DNA of 64,000 nt from Pseudoxanthomonas suwonensis J47 (GTDB lineage: Bacteria > Pseudomonadota > Gammaproteobacteria > Xanthomonadales > Xanthomonadaceae): NCBI RefSeq assembly GCF_000513955.1, contig NZ_AZUZ01000024.1:1-64000 (forward strand), written 5' to 3'. Below the pieces are notes generated by a model. It saw only the letters and a list, made by a program, of their open reading frames with translations. It made no database searches and had not been told where the DNA came from. The stretch's first letter is position 1. Each line of letters opens with the position of its first letter. A program made the translations under genes and the position numbers. Shown one piece after another: positions 47,069-59,600 of this stretch.

Positions 47069-47500
47069 TCAGTGCACCGTCGCCTCCCCTTCCCCGCCTT
47101 CCTCGGCCTGCGCCGGCTTCGCCGCGGCCATCTCCTCCTCCAGCTGCCGCTCGTAGTCGGCCAGCGACAGCCCGTTCGCCGCCGCTTCCAGTTCGGCCTC
47201 GTCGCGCAGCGCGTCGGAGTACACCAGTTTCACCGGCACGCCCTGGTCGTCGTGCAGGCGCTGCGCGCGGCGGATCAGCATCAGTACCTGCGCGGCGCTG
47301 TCGCTGCTGCCGGCGATGCGGCCGTCCATGCCCAGCACCCACACGCCGGCGCGGCGGACGATGCCGGCCAGCAGGTTGCCGTCGCGGTCGCGCAGCTCGG
47401 CATGCGGTTCGATCTGCGGCGCGCCGGCGCGGGCGCGGTTGCGTTCCTTCTCCGCCTTGCGCTTGCGCGCGTCGCGACGGGCCTTGGACTGGATGGACAT
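47069..47500 (-). CDS. Unknown conserved-type protein, Lys/Arg-rich start, acidic tail
   Basis: A 143-residue soluble protein. The N-terminus is strongly basic and helical (KARRDARKRKAEKERNRAR). A middle domain (LRDRDGNLLAGIVRRAGVWVLGMDGRI, read in parts) follows, and the C-terminus is acidic. I do not recognise the family. The charge segregation could mean nucleic-acid or ribosome contact. ATG 47498-47500, 16 nt after the exporter gene stop; same strand. Confidence 0.6.
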   Translation of the reverse strand: MSIQSKARRDARKRKAEKERNRARAGAPQIEPHAELRDRDGNLLAGIVRRAGVWVLGMDGRIAGSSDSAAQVLMLIRRAQRLHDDQGVPVKLVYSDALRDEAELEAAANGLSLADYERQLEEEMAAAKPAQAEEGGEGEATVH

Positions 47501-47516
47501 CGGGGATTCCTCGGGA

Positions 47517-48860
47517 TCAGAGCTGCTCGCCCGCTTCCAGCGTGGGCGAGGACGAAGGGGGCGGGAAGCGGCGCGAGACGCTGGCTTCCCAGCGCCAGAA
47601 CGCCCAGCCCAGCACGGCGAACAGGGCCATGCCCAGGGCCAGGTGCAGCCCATGGTGGCTCAGCAGCGGCGACAGCAGGCCGGCGATGGCGGAGTTGAGC
47701 ACCAGCTGGGTGAAGGCCTGCAGCGAGGAGGCCGAACCGCGCTGGCGCGGGTACATGTCCAGGATCGCCAGGGTGATCACCGGGAACACCAGGGCCACGC
47801 CGAACGCCGCCAGCGACATCGGCAGCACCGCCCACGGCACCGACAGCTGCGGCGCCAGCGCGTTGTAGAGCACGTTGCCCAGCGCGGCCAGGCCGATGCA
47901 GGCATAGCCGATCCCGACCTGGTGCGACGGCGACCAGCGCCCAGCCACGCGCCCGGAGACGAAGGCGCCGATGGTCATGCCGCCGATGGTCGGGATGAAC
48001 AGCCAGGCGAACTCGCGCTCGCCCAGGCCCAGCAGGTCCATCACGAACGCCGGCGCCGAGGCGATGTACAGGAATAGCCCGGCGAAACCGAACGCGCCGG
48101 CCGCGGCCAGGCGCTGGAAGCGCATGTTCAGGGCGATGGCCACGTAGTCGCGCAGCAGCCGCTCCGGGCGCAGCGGCATGCGCGCCTGCGGCGGATGGGT
48201 CTCCGGCAGCCACGCCGAGGTGGTGACCAGCAGCATCAGCGAGAACGCGGCCAGGAACCAGAAGATCAGCGGCCAGCGCCCGGCGCCGAGCAGCCAGCCG
48301 CCGACGATCGGCGCGATCGCCGGGGCGATGCCGAAGATCATCGAGACCTGGCTCATCAGCCGCTGCGCGTCGCTGCCCTGGAGCACGTCGCGGATCACTG
48401 CGCGGCCGACGATCAGGCCGACGCCGGCCGACAGGCCCTGCAGCGCGCGGAACATCAGCAGCGTGGCCAGGTCGCGCGACAGCGCGCAGCCGACCGAGGC
48501 GGCGATGAACACCACCAGCCCGCCCAGGATCACCCGGCGGCGGCCCAGCGCGTCCGACAGCGGGCCGTGGACGATGCTCATCAGCGCATAGGCGCCCAGA
48601 TAGACGCTGATGGTCTGCTGCATCGCCAGCTTGTCGGCGGCGAACTGCGCGGCCATCTGCGGGAAGGCCGGGAAGATGGTGTCGATCGAGAACGGGCCGA
48701 ACATGGCCAGGCCGCCCAGCAGCAGGGCCAGGCGACGGGTGGACGGGCGCACCGGCGCCGGGCCGGCCAGGTTCGGGCCGGCAGCCGGGACGCCGCCGCG
48801 CGCGCCCTCGTCGCCGCGGGACGCGGCGTCGGCAGGGGCCTCGGGGGAAGTCGACGTCAT
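47517..48860 (-). CDS. Bcr/CflA-type MFS drug exporter
   Basis: A 447-residue 12-helix major facilitator of the DHA1 Bcr/CflA group. GPFSIDTIFPAFPQMAAQF in the first helix, the motif-A loop HGPLSDALGRRRVIL and GLSAGVGLIVGRAVIRD are typical. Family members export drugs such as bicyclomycin or dipeptides. The first 35 residues are an extended Pro/Ala-rich tail. Divergent from the gcvP operon. Confidence 0.88.
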   Translation of the reverse strand: MTSTSPEAPADAASRGDEGARGGVPAAGPNLAGPAPVRPSTRRLALLLGGLAMFGPFSIDTIFPAFPQMAAQFAADKLAMQQTISVYLGAYALMSIVHGPLSDALGRRRVILGGLVVFIAASVGCALSRDLATLLMFRALQGLSAGVGLIVGRAVIRDVLQGSDAQRLMSQVSMIFGIAPAIAPIVGGWLLGAGRWPLIFWFLAAFSLMLLVTTSAWLPETHPPQARMPLRPERLLRDYVAIALNMRFQRLAAAGAFGFAGLFLYIASAPAFVMDLLGLGEREFAWLFIPTIGGMTIGAFVSGRVAGRWSPSHQVGIGYACIGLAALGNVLYNALAPQLSVPWAVLPMSLAAFGVALVFPVITLAILDMYPRQRGSASSLQAFTQLVLNSAIAGLLSPLLSHHGLHLALGMALFAVLGWAFWRWEASVSRRFPPPSSSPTLEAGEQL

Positions 48861-49067
48861 GGTGGGGGACGGCGGAAAGGGCCGGCCATGTTAAGGCAAT
48901 CGTCCTCAACGCCGGCTTGCCACCGGACCGGCGGCCGGGCCCCACGACCTTCGCGCGTCCCCCGGGCGGTCTCGCCACCCGCGCGACCGGCACACGCAGC
49001 CCAACCCCGCTCTAACAGCCCGCGCGCCCGGGCCCGTTGCCGCACCGCGGATGCCCGCCCGGGCCGG

Positions 49068-49073
49068 TATAAT
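49068..49073 (+). promoter_or_regulatory. Putative -10 box of the gcvP transcript
   Basis: TATAAT inside CCGGTATAATCGGC, the same 14-mer found before tesB. It lies about 20 nt before the riboswitch. No good -35 spacing found. Confidence 0.55.
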
Positions 49074-49088
49074 CGGCGGCGCTGTACC

Positions 49089-49282
49089 TGGTGGGAGAAG
49101 CCGGCCCCGGCCGGCTGCCGAAGGCGCAAACGCCCGTAATCGCTCAGGCCCGATACCACCGCTGTTGCAAACACTCTGGAGAGACCGGCCGCCCGTCTTG
49201 GGCAGCGCCGGCGCCGAAGGGGCACGAAGCCGCGACCTCGTCCGCGCGACTTCCAAACTCTCAGGCAAAAGGACAGAGGGGC
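49089..49282 (+). ncRNA. Tandem glycine riboswitch
   Basis: Two glycine aptamers in series. The first runs from GTGGGAGA through CCGAAGGCGCAAAC and CTCAGGC. The second starts at CTCTGGAGAGACC and has CCGAAGGGGCACGAAGC, then AAACTCTCAGGCAAAAGGAC and AGAGGG. These are the conserved glycine aptamer cores, and the position 50 nt before gcvP is the usual one. Glycine binding would switch on expression of the cleavage enzyme. An expression platform was not worked out. Confidence 0.9.
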
Positions 49283-49334
49283 ACCCTGCCGCGCTCGTGC
49301 GCGGCGCCATCCTGCCCCAGTCCGGACCGCCTCC

Positions 49335-52199
<2,865 letters not shown>

Positions 52200-52221
52200 G
52201 CCTCGCCGTCCCTGGATGATG

Positions 52222-52255
52222 GAAGGCCCCGCTTTGGCGGGGCCTTCTGTTTTTC
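52222..52255 (+). terminator. Rho-independent terminator of gcvP
   Basis: Perfect 11-bp stem GAAGGCCCCGC/GCGGGGCCTTC, loop TTTG, then TGTTTTT. 22 nt after the gcvP stop. Confidence 0.92.
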
Positions 52256-52307
52256 CGCCTGATCCCGGGGCCGGGCGTTCGTCGCCCGCGCCCGCTGGCC
52301 GCCGCGC

Positions 52308-52562
52308 TCAGTCGCGCAGCTTCAGGGTCGGGTTCTCGTCGATCTGGCCGTCGGCGTGGAGGACCACGTAGCGGTCGCCGCGACGGTTGAACAGCACCGG
52401 GATCGGCGCCTTGAACAGCGGACGACGCACGAAGCGGAGCTCCCAGTGGAACTCGCGCATGGTCTCGACGGTGGCCAGCTGCTCCGGGGTGAGGCCTGCG
52501 ATCAGCTGTTCGAAGTCCGGATCCGGCTGGTAACTGCGCCGGTCGTGAAACGGCAAGGTCAT
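52308..52562 (-). CDS. Small unknown protein
   Basis: An 84-residue soluble protein starting MTLPFHDRRSYQPDPDFEQL. A good AGGAGA ribosome site precedes ATG 52560-52562, which supports this start over an ATG 25 codons upstream. The C-terminal half (PVLFNRRGDRYVVLHADG) looks like a small beta domain. No family recognised. Confidence 0.65.
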   Translation of the reverse strand: MTLPFHDRRSYQPDPDFEQLIAGLTPEQLATVETMREFHWELRFVRRPLFKAPIPVLFNRRGDRYVVLHADGQIDENPTLKLRD

Positions 52563-52879
52563 TCGTATCTCCTGGGGCGCGCCTCCGGCGGGGGAAGCTG
52601 TCTCCCGGAAAGCAGGACGCGCGCCCGATGAAGGCAAGACCCATGCCAGCGGATGGGTCCGCGGAGGGCCTGTCGAGTCTCGGGATTGGCGGTCGCGGTG
52701 GACGGACAGCGGCGCAATCTGCCGCCGGATGTCACCTGCAGCGCTTCGACCGCAGCGCCGCGATGTACACGCCTTGCGTATTTTACCCTGCAGCCGTCAT
52801 CGCGGATTTCACGACCCCGTTACCGCGCACTCGCTTATCTGCAACTCGCACGATGGGTGCCAACGCAGGAGTCCGCCCG
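52563..52879. other. Gene-free gap upstream of the histone-like gene
   Basis: A 317-nt gap. It holds an unusually AT-rich run (GCGTATTTTACCC near 52776), which probably marks promoter DNA for the histone-like gene, and an AGGAG site at 52867. No gene seen; the open frame continuing upstream of ATG 52880 has no family character. Confidence 0.4.
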
Positions 52880-53680
52880 ATGCCACGGGGTGACAAGTCC
52901 AGCTATACCGACAAGCAGCAACGCCAGGCCGAGCACATCGAGGAAAGCGAGAAGGAGCAGGGCCGCAGCGACGAGGCCGCCGAGCGCATCGCCTGGGCCA
53001 CCGTCAACAAGCAGGATGGCGGCGGCAAGCGCTCCGGCAGCGGGCGTAAGACCGCGAAGAAGGCCACCCGCAAGAGCGCGAAGAAGGCCGCGAAGAAGAC
53101 CGCAGGAAAGTCGGCCAGGAAGGCGACGAAGAAGACGGCGGGCAAGTCGGCCAGGAAGGCGACGAAGAAGACCGCCGGCAAGACGGCCAGGAAGGCGACG
53201 AAGAAGACCGCCAGCAAGACGGCCAGGAATGCGACGAAGAAGACCGCCAGCAAGTCGGCCCGGAAGGCCACGAAGAAGACGGCCAGCAAGGCTGCGAAGA
53301 AGGCCACGAAGAAGACCGCGCGGAAAGCCACGAAGAAGACCACTGCCAGGAAGGCCACCAAGCGCACGGCCGCGAAGAAGACTGCGCGGAAGTCCACGGG
53401 CGGCACGGCCCGCAAGAGCGCCAGCAAGTCCGCGACGAAGACGGCGAAGAATACGGCCCGGAAGGCCACGAAGAAGAGCGCCAGCAGGACGACCAGGAAG
53501 ACCGCGGGCAGGACGGCGAAGAAAGCCACCAGGAAGAGCACCGCCAGGAAGGCGACGAAGAAGACCGCACGGAAGACGGCGCCCCGGAAGAGCGCGAGCA
53601 GGACGGCCAGGAAATCGACCGGTACCACAGCTCGCAAGAGCACCCGCCGGACCACGAAGAAATCGGCTTCGAAGCGCTAG
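52880..53680 (+). CDS. Histone H1-like protein with AKKTA-type repeats
   Basis: A 266-residue, extremely basic protein. Residues 1-56 (MPRGDKSSYTDKQQRQAEHI and AERIAWATVNKQDGGGK) form a small conserved domain known from short bacterial proteins often labelled plasmid stabilisation. Residues 57-266 are about 20 degenerate repeats of the KKTAxKxARKAT type, like eukaryotic histone H1 tails and bacterial AlgP/Hc1. It probably binds DNA and may compact or regulate it. AGGAG lies 9 nt before ATG 52880. Repeat number may vary between strains. Confidence 0.8.
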   Translation: MPRGDKSSYTDKQQRQAEHIEESEKEQGRSDEAAERIAWATVNKQDGGGKRSGSGRKTAKKATRKSAKKAAKKTAGKSARKATKKTAGKSARKATKKTAGKTARKATKKTASKTARNATKKTASKSARKATKKTASKAAKKATKKTARKATKKTTARKATKRTAAKKTARKSTGGTARKSASKSATKTAKNTARKATKKSASRTTRKTAGRTAKKATRKSTARKATKKTARKTAPRKSASRTARKSTGTTARKSTRRTTKKSASKR

Positions 53681-54018
53681 ACCTGCGCACCCGACCATCC
53701 GGGCTCATCCAAGGCTTCCGGCATCGTCCCGCCCTCCGGCTCCCGGCTCCCGGCCTCCGGCTCCCGGCTCCCGGATGCCCCGCCTGGATGGATTCCCCCC
53801 TCTCCCCCCGGGAGAGGGGCCGGGGGAGAGGGCCCCGCCGCCCGCCAGCCTGGACGAACACGCCCCGTAGCCCGGATAAGCGCGCGCATCCGGGACGGGC
53901 GCACGACGAAGCCAAGCCCCGGATGCGGCCCCCGGCCTTATCCGGGCTACCGTGCAGCCCGGGCTTGGCGACCCTCACCCGCGGGCGCCCCGTATCGGAA
54001 ACGACCACATCCCGGGCT
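53681..54018. repeat. Repeat region after the histone-like gene
   Basis: No gene supported. CCGGCTCCCGG direct repeats occur several times at 53733-53775, then a CTCTCCCCCCGGGAGAG hairpin near 53800, and an inverted pair of GTAGCCCGGATAAG REPs (53867-53952). Confidence 0.75.
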
Positions 54019-54695
54019 TCACTCCCCGGACGGCTCCCGCCGATACCAGCCAAACACCACCGGCGCCAGCAACGGCGCCAGCTCGATGTCCAGGGCCACG
54101 CAGGCATCCAGCACATCCCGGACCCGCCGCTGTGCCGGCGTACGGTCCAGCCGATCCTCCAGCTCATCAGCCGAAAGCTGCGACAGCGTCCATTCGTAGA
54201 GACGGTCGCACCGCGCTTCCAGCGCCACACGCAGCCAGTCGCGCAGCGGATGGACCCGATATCCCGCACGGGCCAGGGCCGCAACCCGCTCGACCAGCTC
54301 CGCCTCCACGCGCGGAACCACTCGGTATGGCCGCCAGCCGGGACCCGGATCGCCAGCGGCGCCGGCGCGTTGTACTCGCCAAACCCTTCGCGCAGCGCCA
54401 GTTCCAGGTCGCGCGCGTCGCGCACCGACTCGGCTTCGACCAGCACGCCCCGCTCCAGCGCGAAGAACTCGAACCAGCGCGGATGCAGCGCCGCGATGCG
54501 CCCCAGCGGATCGCCCGAGAACCCGATCTTGCAATGGTCCTCCCACTGGCACGGAAAGACATAGGCGAAGCACCGCCCATCGGTCGCCAGGACCTCGTTC
54601 CCGGCGAGCTCCAGCAGGTCCGAATCCGTCAGCCAGGCATGGCGAACCTCGGCAACACCGTGCCGCCTCCCCTTGCGCGTTCCGGAAGAAGCCAT
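54019..54695 (-). pseudogene. GIY-YIG (T5orf172/MUG113-like) nuclease-domain protein, frameshifted
   Basis: The N-terminal frame has a GIY-YIG-like T5orf172/MUG113 domain: RCFAYVFPCQWEDHCKIGFS, then DPLGRIAALHPRWFEFFALE and LELALREGFGEYNAP. After GGHTEWFRA (near 54318) the frame is lost. One missing G would restore FRAVEAELVERVAALARAG and continue to GWYRREPSGE with stop at 54019. It directly follows the CPBP-like gene of the bacteriocin island; ATG 54695 or an overlapping start at 54719 are both possible. Confidence 0.65.
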
Positions 54696-54705
54696 CAGCC
54701 CGGAC

Positions 54706-55233
54706 TCAGCCCACTCCAAATATCCGCCACTGCATCAGCACTATGAAGTTGACCAGGAAGTGGAGGAATACAGAGGCCCAGAATCCAACCGCCCGATTCT
54801 TCGCATTGTGGATCAGGCAACACATGAGGAAGAAGTCGGCAAAAACCGAGGCATACCTCGGCTCCATGTAGATCAATGCATGGAACGCGGCAGCGATGCC
54901 TCCGACGATGCAGGGCACCAGCCACCACGTACGCCCCAGCTTGTGGGAAAAGACCATCACCCAGAAGAGGCACAGCAGGTTCTCAAAGACAGGCGCGACT
55001 AGAAGAGGGCCTACCCAGGACATCTCTGCGTGGTACGCCATTATCTCGTCGAGTCGTCCATAGAAGCCGAAGCTGTCGAGTACCGTGTCGATGACCCACT
55101 CGAGAACATTCTGCAAGGCCACGGAAAGGACAGCCAATGGAATACATGCGAGGAAGAGTTCCCACCACTTGGCTTCGCACAGGTACCGCTCGACATACCG
55201 CCCCAGACTGTTACGAGCGTTGACCAGACTCAT
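54706..55233 (-). CDS. CPBP-like membrane protein, candidate bacteriocin immunity protein
   Basis: A 175-residue protein with about five membrane helices. It carries a reduced CPBP pattern: APVFENLLCLFW (single Glu instead of EE), IAAAFHALIYM (His) and FLHFLVNFIVL (HxxxN). CPBP proteins are frequent immunity proteins next to class II bacteriocins. It lies downstream of two double-glycine-leader peptides on the same strand, 94 nt after the second. Base composition is low for this genome (32 GC of 60 at 54781-54840). ATG 55231-55233. Confidence 0.65.
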   Translation of the reverse strand: MSLVNARNSLGRYVERYLCEAKWWELFLACIPLAVLSVALQNVLEWVIDTVLDSFGFYGRLDEIMAYHAEMSWVGPLLVAPVFENLLCLFWVMVFSHKLGRTWWLVPCIVGGIAAAFHALIYMEPRYASVFADFFLMCCLIHNAKNRAVGFWASVFLHFLVNFIVLMQWRIFGVG

Positions 55234-55327
55234 GCATCCCCCTGGCGCGTCATCGTGTCTTACCCGGATACATCGCCACATATTCAAGAAGACGCCCGGA
55301 GCAGCAATCCGGGCGTCCGACCGACAG

Positions 55328-55510
55328 TCAAGACTGCGCGGGACTCGCAGGCTTCTCAGGTTCCTCGGACTCCTCAAGCCCCGCACCGTCCTTGAGGCCC
55401 CGCCAGAACTCCCGAGCGAATTCCTTGGCGGCCTGATAGAGCTCGTCGAGATCCCTCACAGGACCGGCGCCAGAGACGCAGAGCGTTTCGCTTGCAGACA
55501 GGACTTTCAT
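55328..55510 (-). CDS. Double-glycine-leader peptide 2 (candidate bacteriocin)
   Basis: A 60-residue peptide. The leader MKVLSASETLCVSGAG has the pattern of double-glycine (GA/GG) leaders cut by PCAT-type peptidases. The predicted mature part is amphipathic and acidic (LYQAAKEFAREFWRGLKDG) and contains one GxxxG (GLKDG). Excellent AGGAGG ribosome site upstream. 15 nt after the first peptide gene. It could also be a RiPP precursor, but no maturation enzyme is nearby. Confidence 0.65.
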   Translation of the reverse strand: MKVLSASETLCVSGAGPVRDLDELYQAAKEFAREFWRGLKDGAGLEESEEPEKPASPAQS

Positions 55511-55525
55511 CTTCTGGCCCTCCTC

Positions 55526-55708
55526 TCAGGCGCCGTACTGCATGGCACCCAGCAGCTCGTTACCGGATTCGTCGATCTTCTGATTCATCCGGCCCAGCAT
55601 GCCCGCGATGTAACCGAGTGCGTAAGCAACATCGGAGACAACGCTCCTCTGCTCACTGCCCTCGCCGCCACTGACCATCGCCAGCTCTTCCCTGATCAAC
55701 TCCTTCAT
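55526..55708 (-). CDS. Double-glycine-leader peptide 1 (candidate bacteriocin)
   Basis: A 60-residue peptide. The leader MKELIREELAMVSGG is a textbook double-glycine leader; cleavage after GG would release 45 residues with ALGYIAGMLGRM, containing GxxxG (GYIAG), a hallmark of two-peptide class IIb bacteriocins. GGAG ribosome site upstream. It is followed on the same strand by peptide 2 and a CPBP-like gene. No PCAT transporter is in the window, so export would depend on a distant locus. Confidence 0.7.
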   Translation of the reverse strand: MKELIREELAMVSGGEGSEQRSVVSDVAYALGYIAGMLGRMNQKIDESGNELLGAMQYGA

Positions 55709-55988
55709 TTCACGACTCCATTCGTTTGCGCAATGGGAACCGCTGCGCCTGCGGTATTGCCGGCCTTCCGGCAAACCCTGGCCCGTCCGCACCCCGCGCC
55801 CCCGTCCCCTGACCACGACAGGGCCCTCTGTACCGGACTATTCTCCCGCCGGCAGCGCGGGTCGATCAGCGCATGCCGGAGCGGGCTGTAGGAGAAATCC
55901 GAACCCGACGCGCGCCAACGCAGACGCCGTTTTACCGGCCCCGGCCGCCTCACGCCGCCCGCTCCCGCCCCTGCCCGGCTGCCCCGCC

Positions 55989-56579
55989 CTAAGGGTCGCG
56001 CCCACGTGGCACATCCTCCGGCCGCGCCCGGAACACCACGCTCATCCGGGGCGGCACCGGCTTCGCCGTCTTGGGGATGCCGTGCTCGTGGGTCAGCTGG
56101 CTGGCATGGCTCATCACCAGCAGGCTGCCGGGCTGCAGGTCGATGCCCAGCGCACGGCCACCGGCCTTGGCGCGGATGTTCATGCGCCGCGTGCCACCCA
56201 GCGAGACCAGCGCCAGCGGTTCGCCCCGCACCAGGTGGTGCAGGGTGTCGTTGTGCATGGCCACGCTGTCGTTGCCGTCGCGGTACAGGTTCAGGCCGAC
56301 CGAGGTGTAGGCGCCGGGTACCGCGGCCTGCACGCGCTCCAGCATCGCCGCCAGCGGCAGTCCCGGCGGCAGACCGTGCAGCGGGTACCAGGCCTGCAGG
56401 CGCGGCACGTCGACGATGCGGTCATACATCGGCCGACGCTCGTGCTGCCAGTGGCAGCCGTCGCGCAGCGCGCGGAACCACGCCTCTGCTTCAGCCTCGC
56501 CGACGAAGCCGGGCCAGTAGCGGATGCCGCCTTCGGCGTCCGGGACCAGCACCTGCGGTCCGTTGTCGAACAGGTCCAT
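55989..56579 (-). CDS. alkB: AlkB-family alkylation-repair dioxygenase
   Basis: A 196-residue Fe(II)/2-oxoglutarate dioxygenase that repairs 1-methyladenine and 3-methylcytosine by oxidative demethylation. Iron ligands are in AMHNDTLHH (His109, Asp111) and THEHGIPK (His166); the 2-oxoglutarate Arg lies in RMSVVFR (Arg178/Arg184). Size and layout fit short AlkB homologues rather than E. coli AlkB (216). It starts 33 nt after the dnaE2 stop on the same strand, so it is likely part of the SOS-linked operon. Confidence 0.85.
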   Translation of the reverse strand: MDLFDNGPQVLVPDAEGGIRYWPGFVGEAEAEAWFRALRDGCHWQHERRPMYDRIVDVPRLQAWYPLHGLPPGLPLAAMLERVQAAVPGAYTSVGLNLYRDGNDSVAMHNDTLHHLVRGEPLALVSLGGTRRMNIRAKAGGRALGIDLQPGSLLVMSHASQLTHEHGIPKTAKPVPPRMSVVFRARPEDVPRGRDP

Positions 56580-56612
56580 CTCAATTCCTCCGGCACGCGC
56601 CGGTCACGGCGT

Positions 56613-59600
56613 TCAATGGAAATCCCGCGAGGCCACTGGCAGGCTGCCGAGCAGCCCGCTGAGGTCCTCCAGGTGCGCGGCGATGAGGTGCTCGACGCCG
56701 TCCACGCGCTCCCAGCGTCCGCGCACGGCCAGCAGCCGCGCCTGCAGCAGCGGCTTGCGCTGGCGCACGGCCAGGTCCGGCCAGACGATCACGTTGACCA
56801 TGCCGTGCTCGTCCTCGAGGGTGACGAAGATCGTGCCCTTGGCCGTGCCGGGCCGCTGGCGCTGGGTGACCAGGCCGGCCACGTGCACGCCGCTGCCGTG
56901 GCGGCGCTGGTGCAGTTCGCGCACGCCGAGGATGCGCCGCTGCACCATCTGCGCGCGCAGCAGCGACATCGGATGCGCGCGCAGGCTCAGGCCGGTGCTG
57001 CGGTAGTCGGCGGCCAGCGATTCGCCCAGGTGCGGCGCCGGCAGTTCCACCTGCGCTTCTTCCGGACTGCCGGGCAGCAGCGGCCGGCGCTGCTCGATGC
57101 CGGCCACTTCCCAGCGCGCGGCGTTGCGATGGCCTGACAGCGAATCCAGCGCCCCGGCCTCGGCCAGCGCATGCCGCGCCTTCGCGTCGAGACCGGCGCG
57201 CAGGCACAGGTCGGCCACGCTGGCGAACGGGCGCCGTGCGCGCGCGGCCACGATCGCCTGTGCCACCGGCTCGGACATGCCCGCCACCTGGCGCAGGCCC
57301 AGGCGGATCGCCGGCTGGCCCTCGTCGTCATCCAGGTCGCGCCGCAGCCGGCCGCCTTCGAGGGTGTTGTCCCAGTCGCTGTGCAGCACGTCCACCGGTC
57401 GCACTTCCACGCCGGCGCGTTCGCCGCGGCCGCGGCGCGCGTCCTGCACGATCTGGCTGGGCGAATAGAAGCCCATCGGCTGCGAGTTGAGCAGCGCGCA
57501 GGCGAACGCCGCCGGCTCGTGGCGCTTGAGCCAGGCGCTGACGTAGACCAGCTTGGCGAACGACGCGGCATGGCTCTGCGGGAAGCCGTAGGAGCCGAAG
57601 CCCTTGATCTGCTCGAACAGCTGGTCGATGAACTCGGAGCTGTAGTTCTTATCTTCCATCAGCTTGCGGATGCGCAGCCGGTGCGGCTCCATGTCGCCGC
57701 CGCGCCGCCAGGCCGCCATCGAGCGACGCAGCCCGTCGGCCTGCTCGGGCGTGTAGCCGGCATGGATCACCAGCTCCATCACCTGCTCCTGGAACAGCGG
57801 GATGCCCAGGGTCGCGCCGAGGATCTGGCGCACGCCTTCGGACGGATACGTCACCGGCTCCTTGCCCATGCGCCGGCGCAGGTAGGGATGGACCATGCCG
57901 CCCTGGATCGGGCCGGGGCGCACGATCGCCACCTGCACCACCAGGTCGTAGAACCTCTCCGGCTTCAACCGCGGCAGCATCGCCATCTGCGCACGCGACT
58001 CGACCTGGAACACGCCGACGCTGTCGGCGGCCTGCAGCATCCGGTAGGTCGCCGGGTCGTCCGGCGGCAGCGTGGCCATGTCCAGGCGTACGCCGCGATG
58101 CTTTTCGACCAGGTCGAAGGCCTTGCGGATGCAGGTGAGCATGCCCAGCGCCAGGCAGTCGACCTTGAGCAGGCCCAGCGTCTCCAGGTCGTCCTTGTCC
58201 CACTGGATGATGGTGCGGTCGGGCATGGCCGCGTTCTCCACCGGCACCAGCGCCGACAGCGGCGCGTCGGAGATCACGAAGCCGCCGACGTGCTGGGACA
58301 GATGCCGCGGCCGGCCCTCGATCATCCCGGCCAGCGCCAGGATCCTGGTGACCAGCGGGTTCTCCGGATCGAACCCGGCCTCGCGCAGGCGCTGTTCCAT
58401 CGGCGCCTCGCCATTGCCCCAGCCGAAGCATTCGGCAAGCAGGCCGATCTGGTCCGGCGGCAGGCCGAAGGCCTTGGCCACGTCGCGCACCGCGCTCTTG
58501 CCGCGGTAGCTGATCACCGTCGCCGCCAGCGCCGCGCGTTCGCGCCCGTACTTGCGGTAGACGTACTGCATCACTTCCTCGCGCCGCTCGTGCTCGAAGT
58601 CGACGTCGATGTCCGGCGGCTCGTTGCGGGCCCTGGACAGGAAGCGGGCGATCAGCAGCCGGGTCTGCGCCGGATCCACCGCGGTGATGCCCAGCGCGTA
58701 GCACACCGCCGAGTTGGCCGAGGATCCGCGGCCCTGGCAGAGGATGCCCTGCGATCGGGCGAAGCGGACGATGTCGTGCACGGTGAGGAAGAACGCCTCG
58801 TACTCCAGCTCGGCGACCAGGGCCAGTTCTTCCTCGATCTGCGCGGCGACCTTCGGCGGCACGCCATCGGGCCAGCGCTCGCGCATGCCCTGTCCGGTCA
58901 GCACGCGCAGCCAGCTGGCGGGGGTGTGGCCTTCGGGCACCAGCTCCTTCGGGTACTGGTACTTCACCTCGCGCATGCTGAAGGTGCAGCGCCGGGCCAG
59001 TGCCGCGGCGGCTTCGAGCAGGTGGTGCGGATGGATGTTGGCCAGCGCGCGGCGCGTGCGCAGGTGGCGCTCTCCGTTGCGGAACAGCAGCGCGCCGGCC
59101 TCGGCCAGGGTGACGTTGTGGCGGATCGCGGTCAGCGTGTCCTGCAGCACGCGCTCGCGGCGGTGGGCCATGTGCACGTCGCCGCTGGCCAGCGCCGGCA
59201 TGCCGAGCCGCCCGGCCAGCTCGAGCAGCTGCTGCAGGCGCGCGGCATCGTCCTGCTCGCGGTGCAGCTCCACCGCCAGGTGCGCGCGCTCGCCGAACAC
59301 CGACTGCAACCAGCGCCCCTGCCCTTCGTCCGGCTGCGCGCCGGGGATCCACAGCGCGAACAGGCCGCAGTCGTCGGATGCCACCGTGGCCTTGCCAGCC
59401 ACGCCCGCTTGCCCGCGCACCACCCGCTCCACATCGGCGCGGACCAGGCGGTAACCCTTCTTCTCCACGCTGCGCCGGGCCACGGTGATCAGTTCGCACA
59501 GGCGGGTGTAGCCGGCGTGGTTCTCGACCAGCAGCACGCACTTCAGCCCGTCGGCCAGCACGAACTCGCTGCCCACCACCAGCGGCAGGCCAACGGCCTC

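Noticed and set aside
53733-53775. Direct CCGGCTCCCGG repeats considered as a CRISPR-like array
   Set aside because: Units are about 11 bp, contiguous or irregularly spaced, without unique spacers or cas genes.
54706-55233. CPBP-like protein considered as an active CAAX protease
   Set aside because: The first motif has a single Glu and lacks the Arg, so an immunity or non-catalytic role fits better beside the peptide genes.
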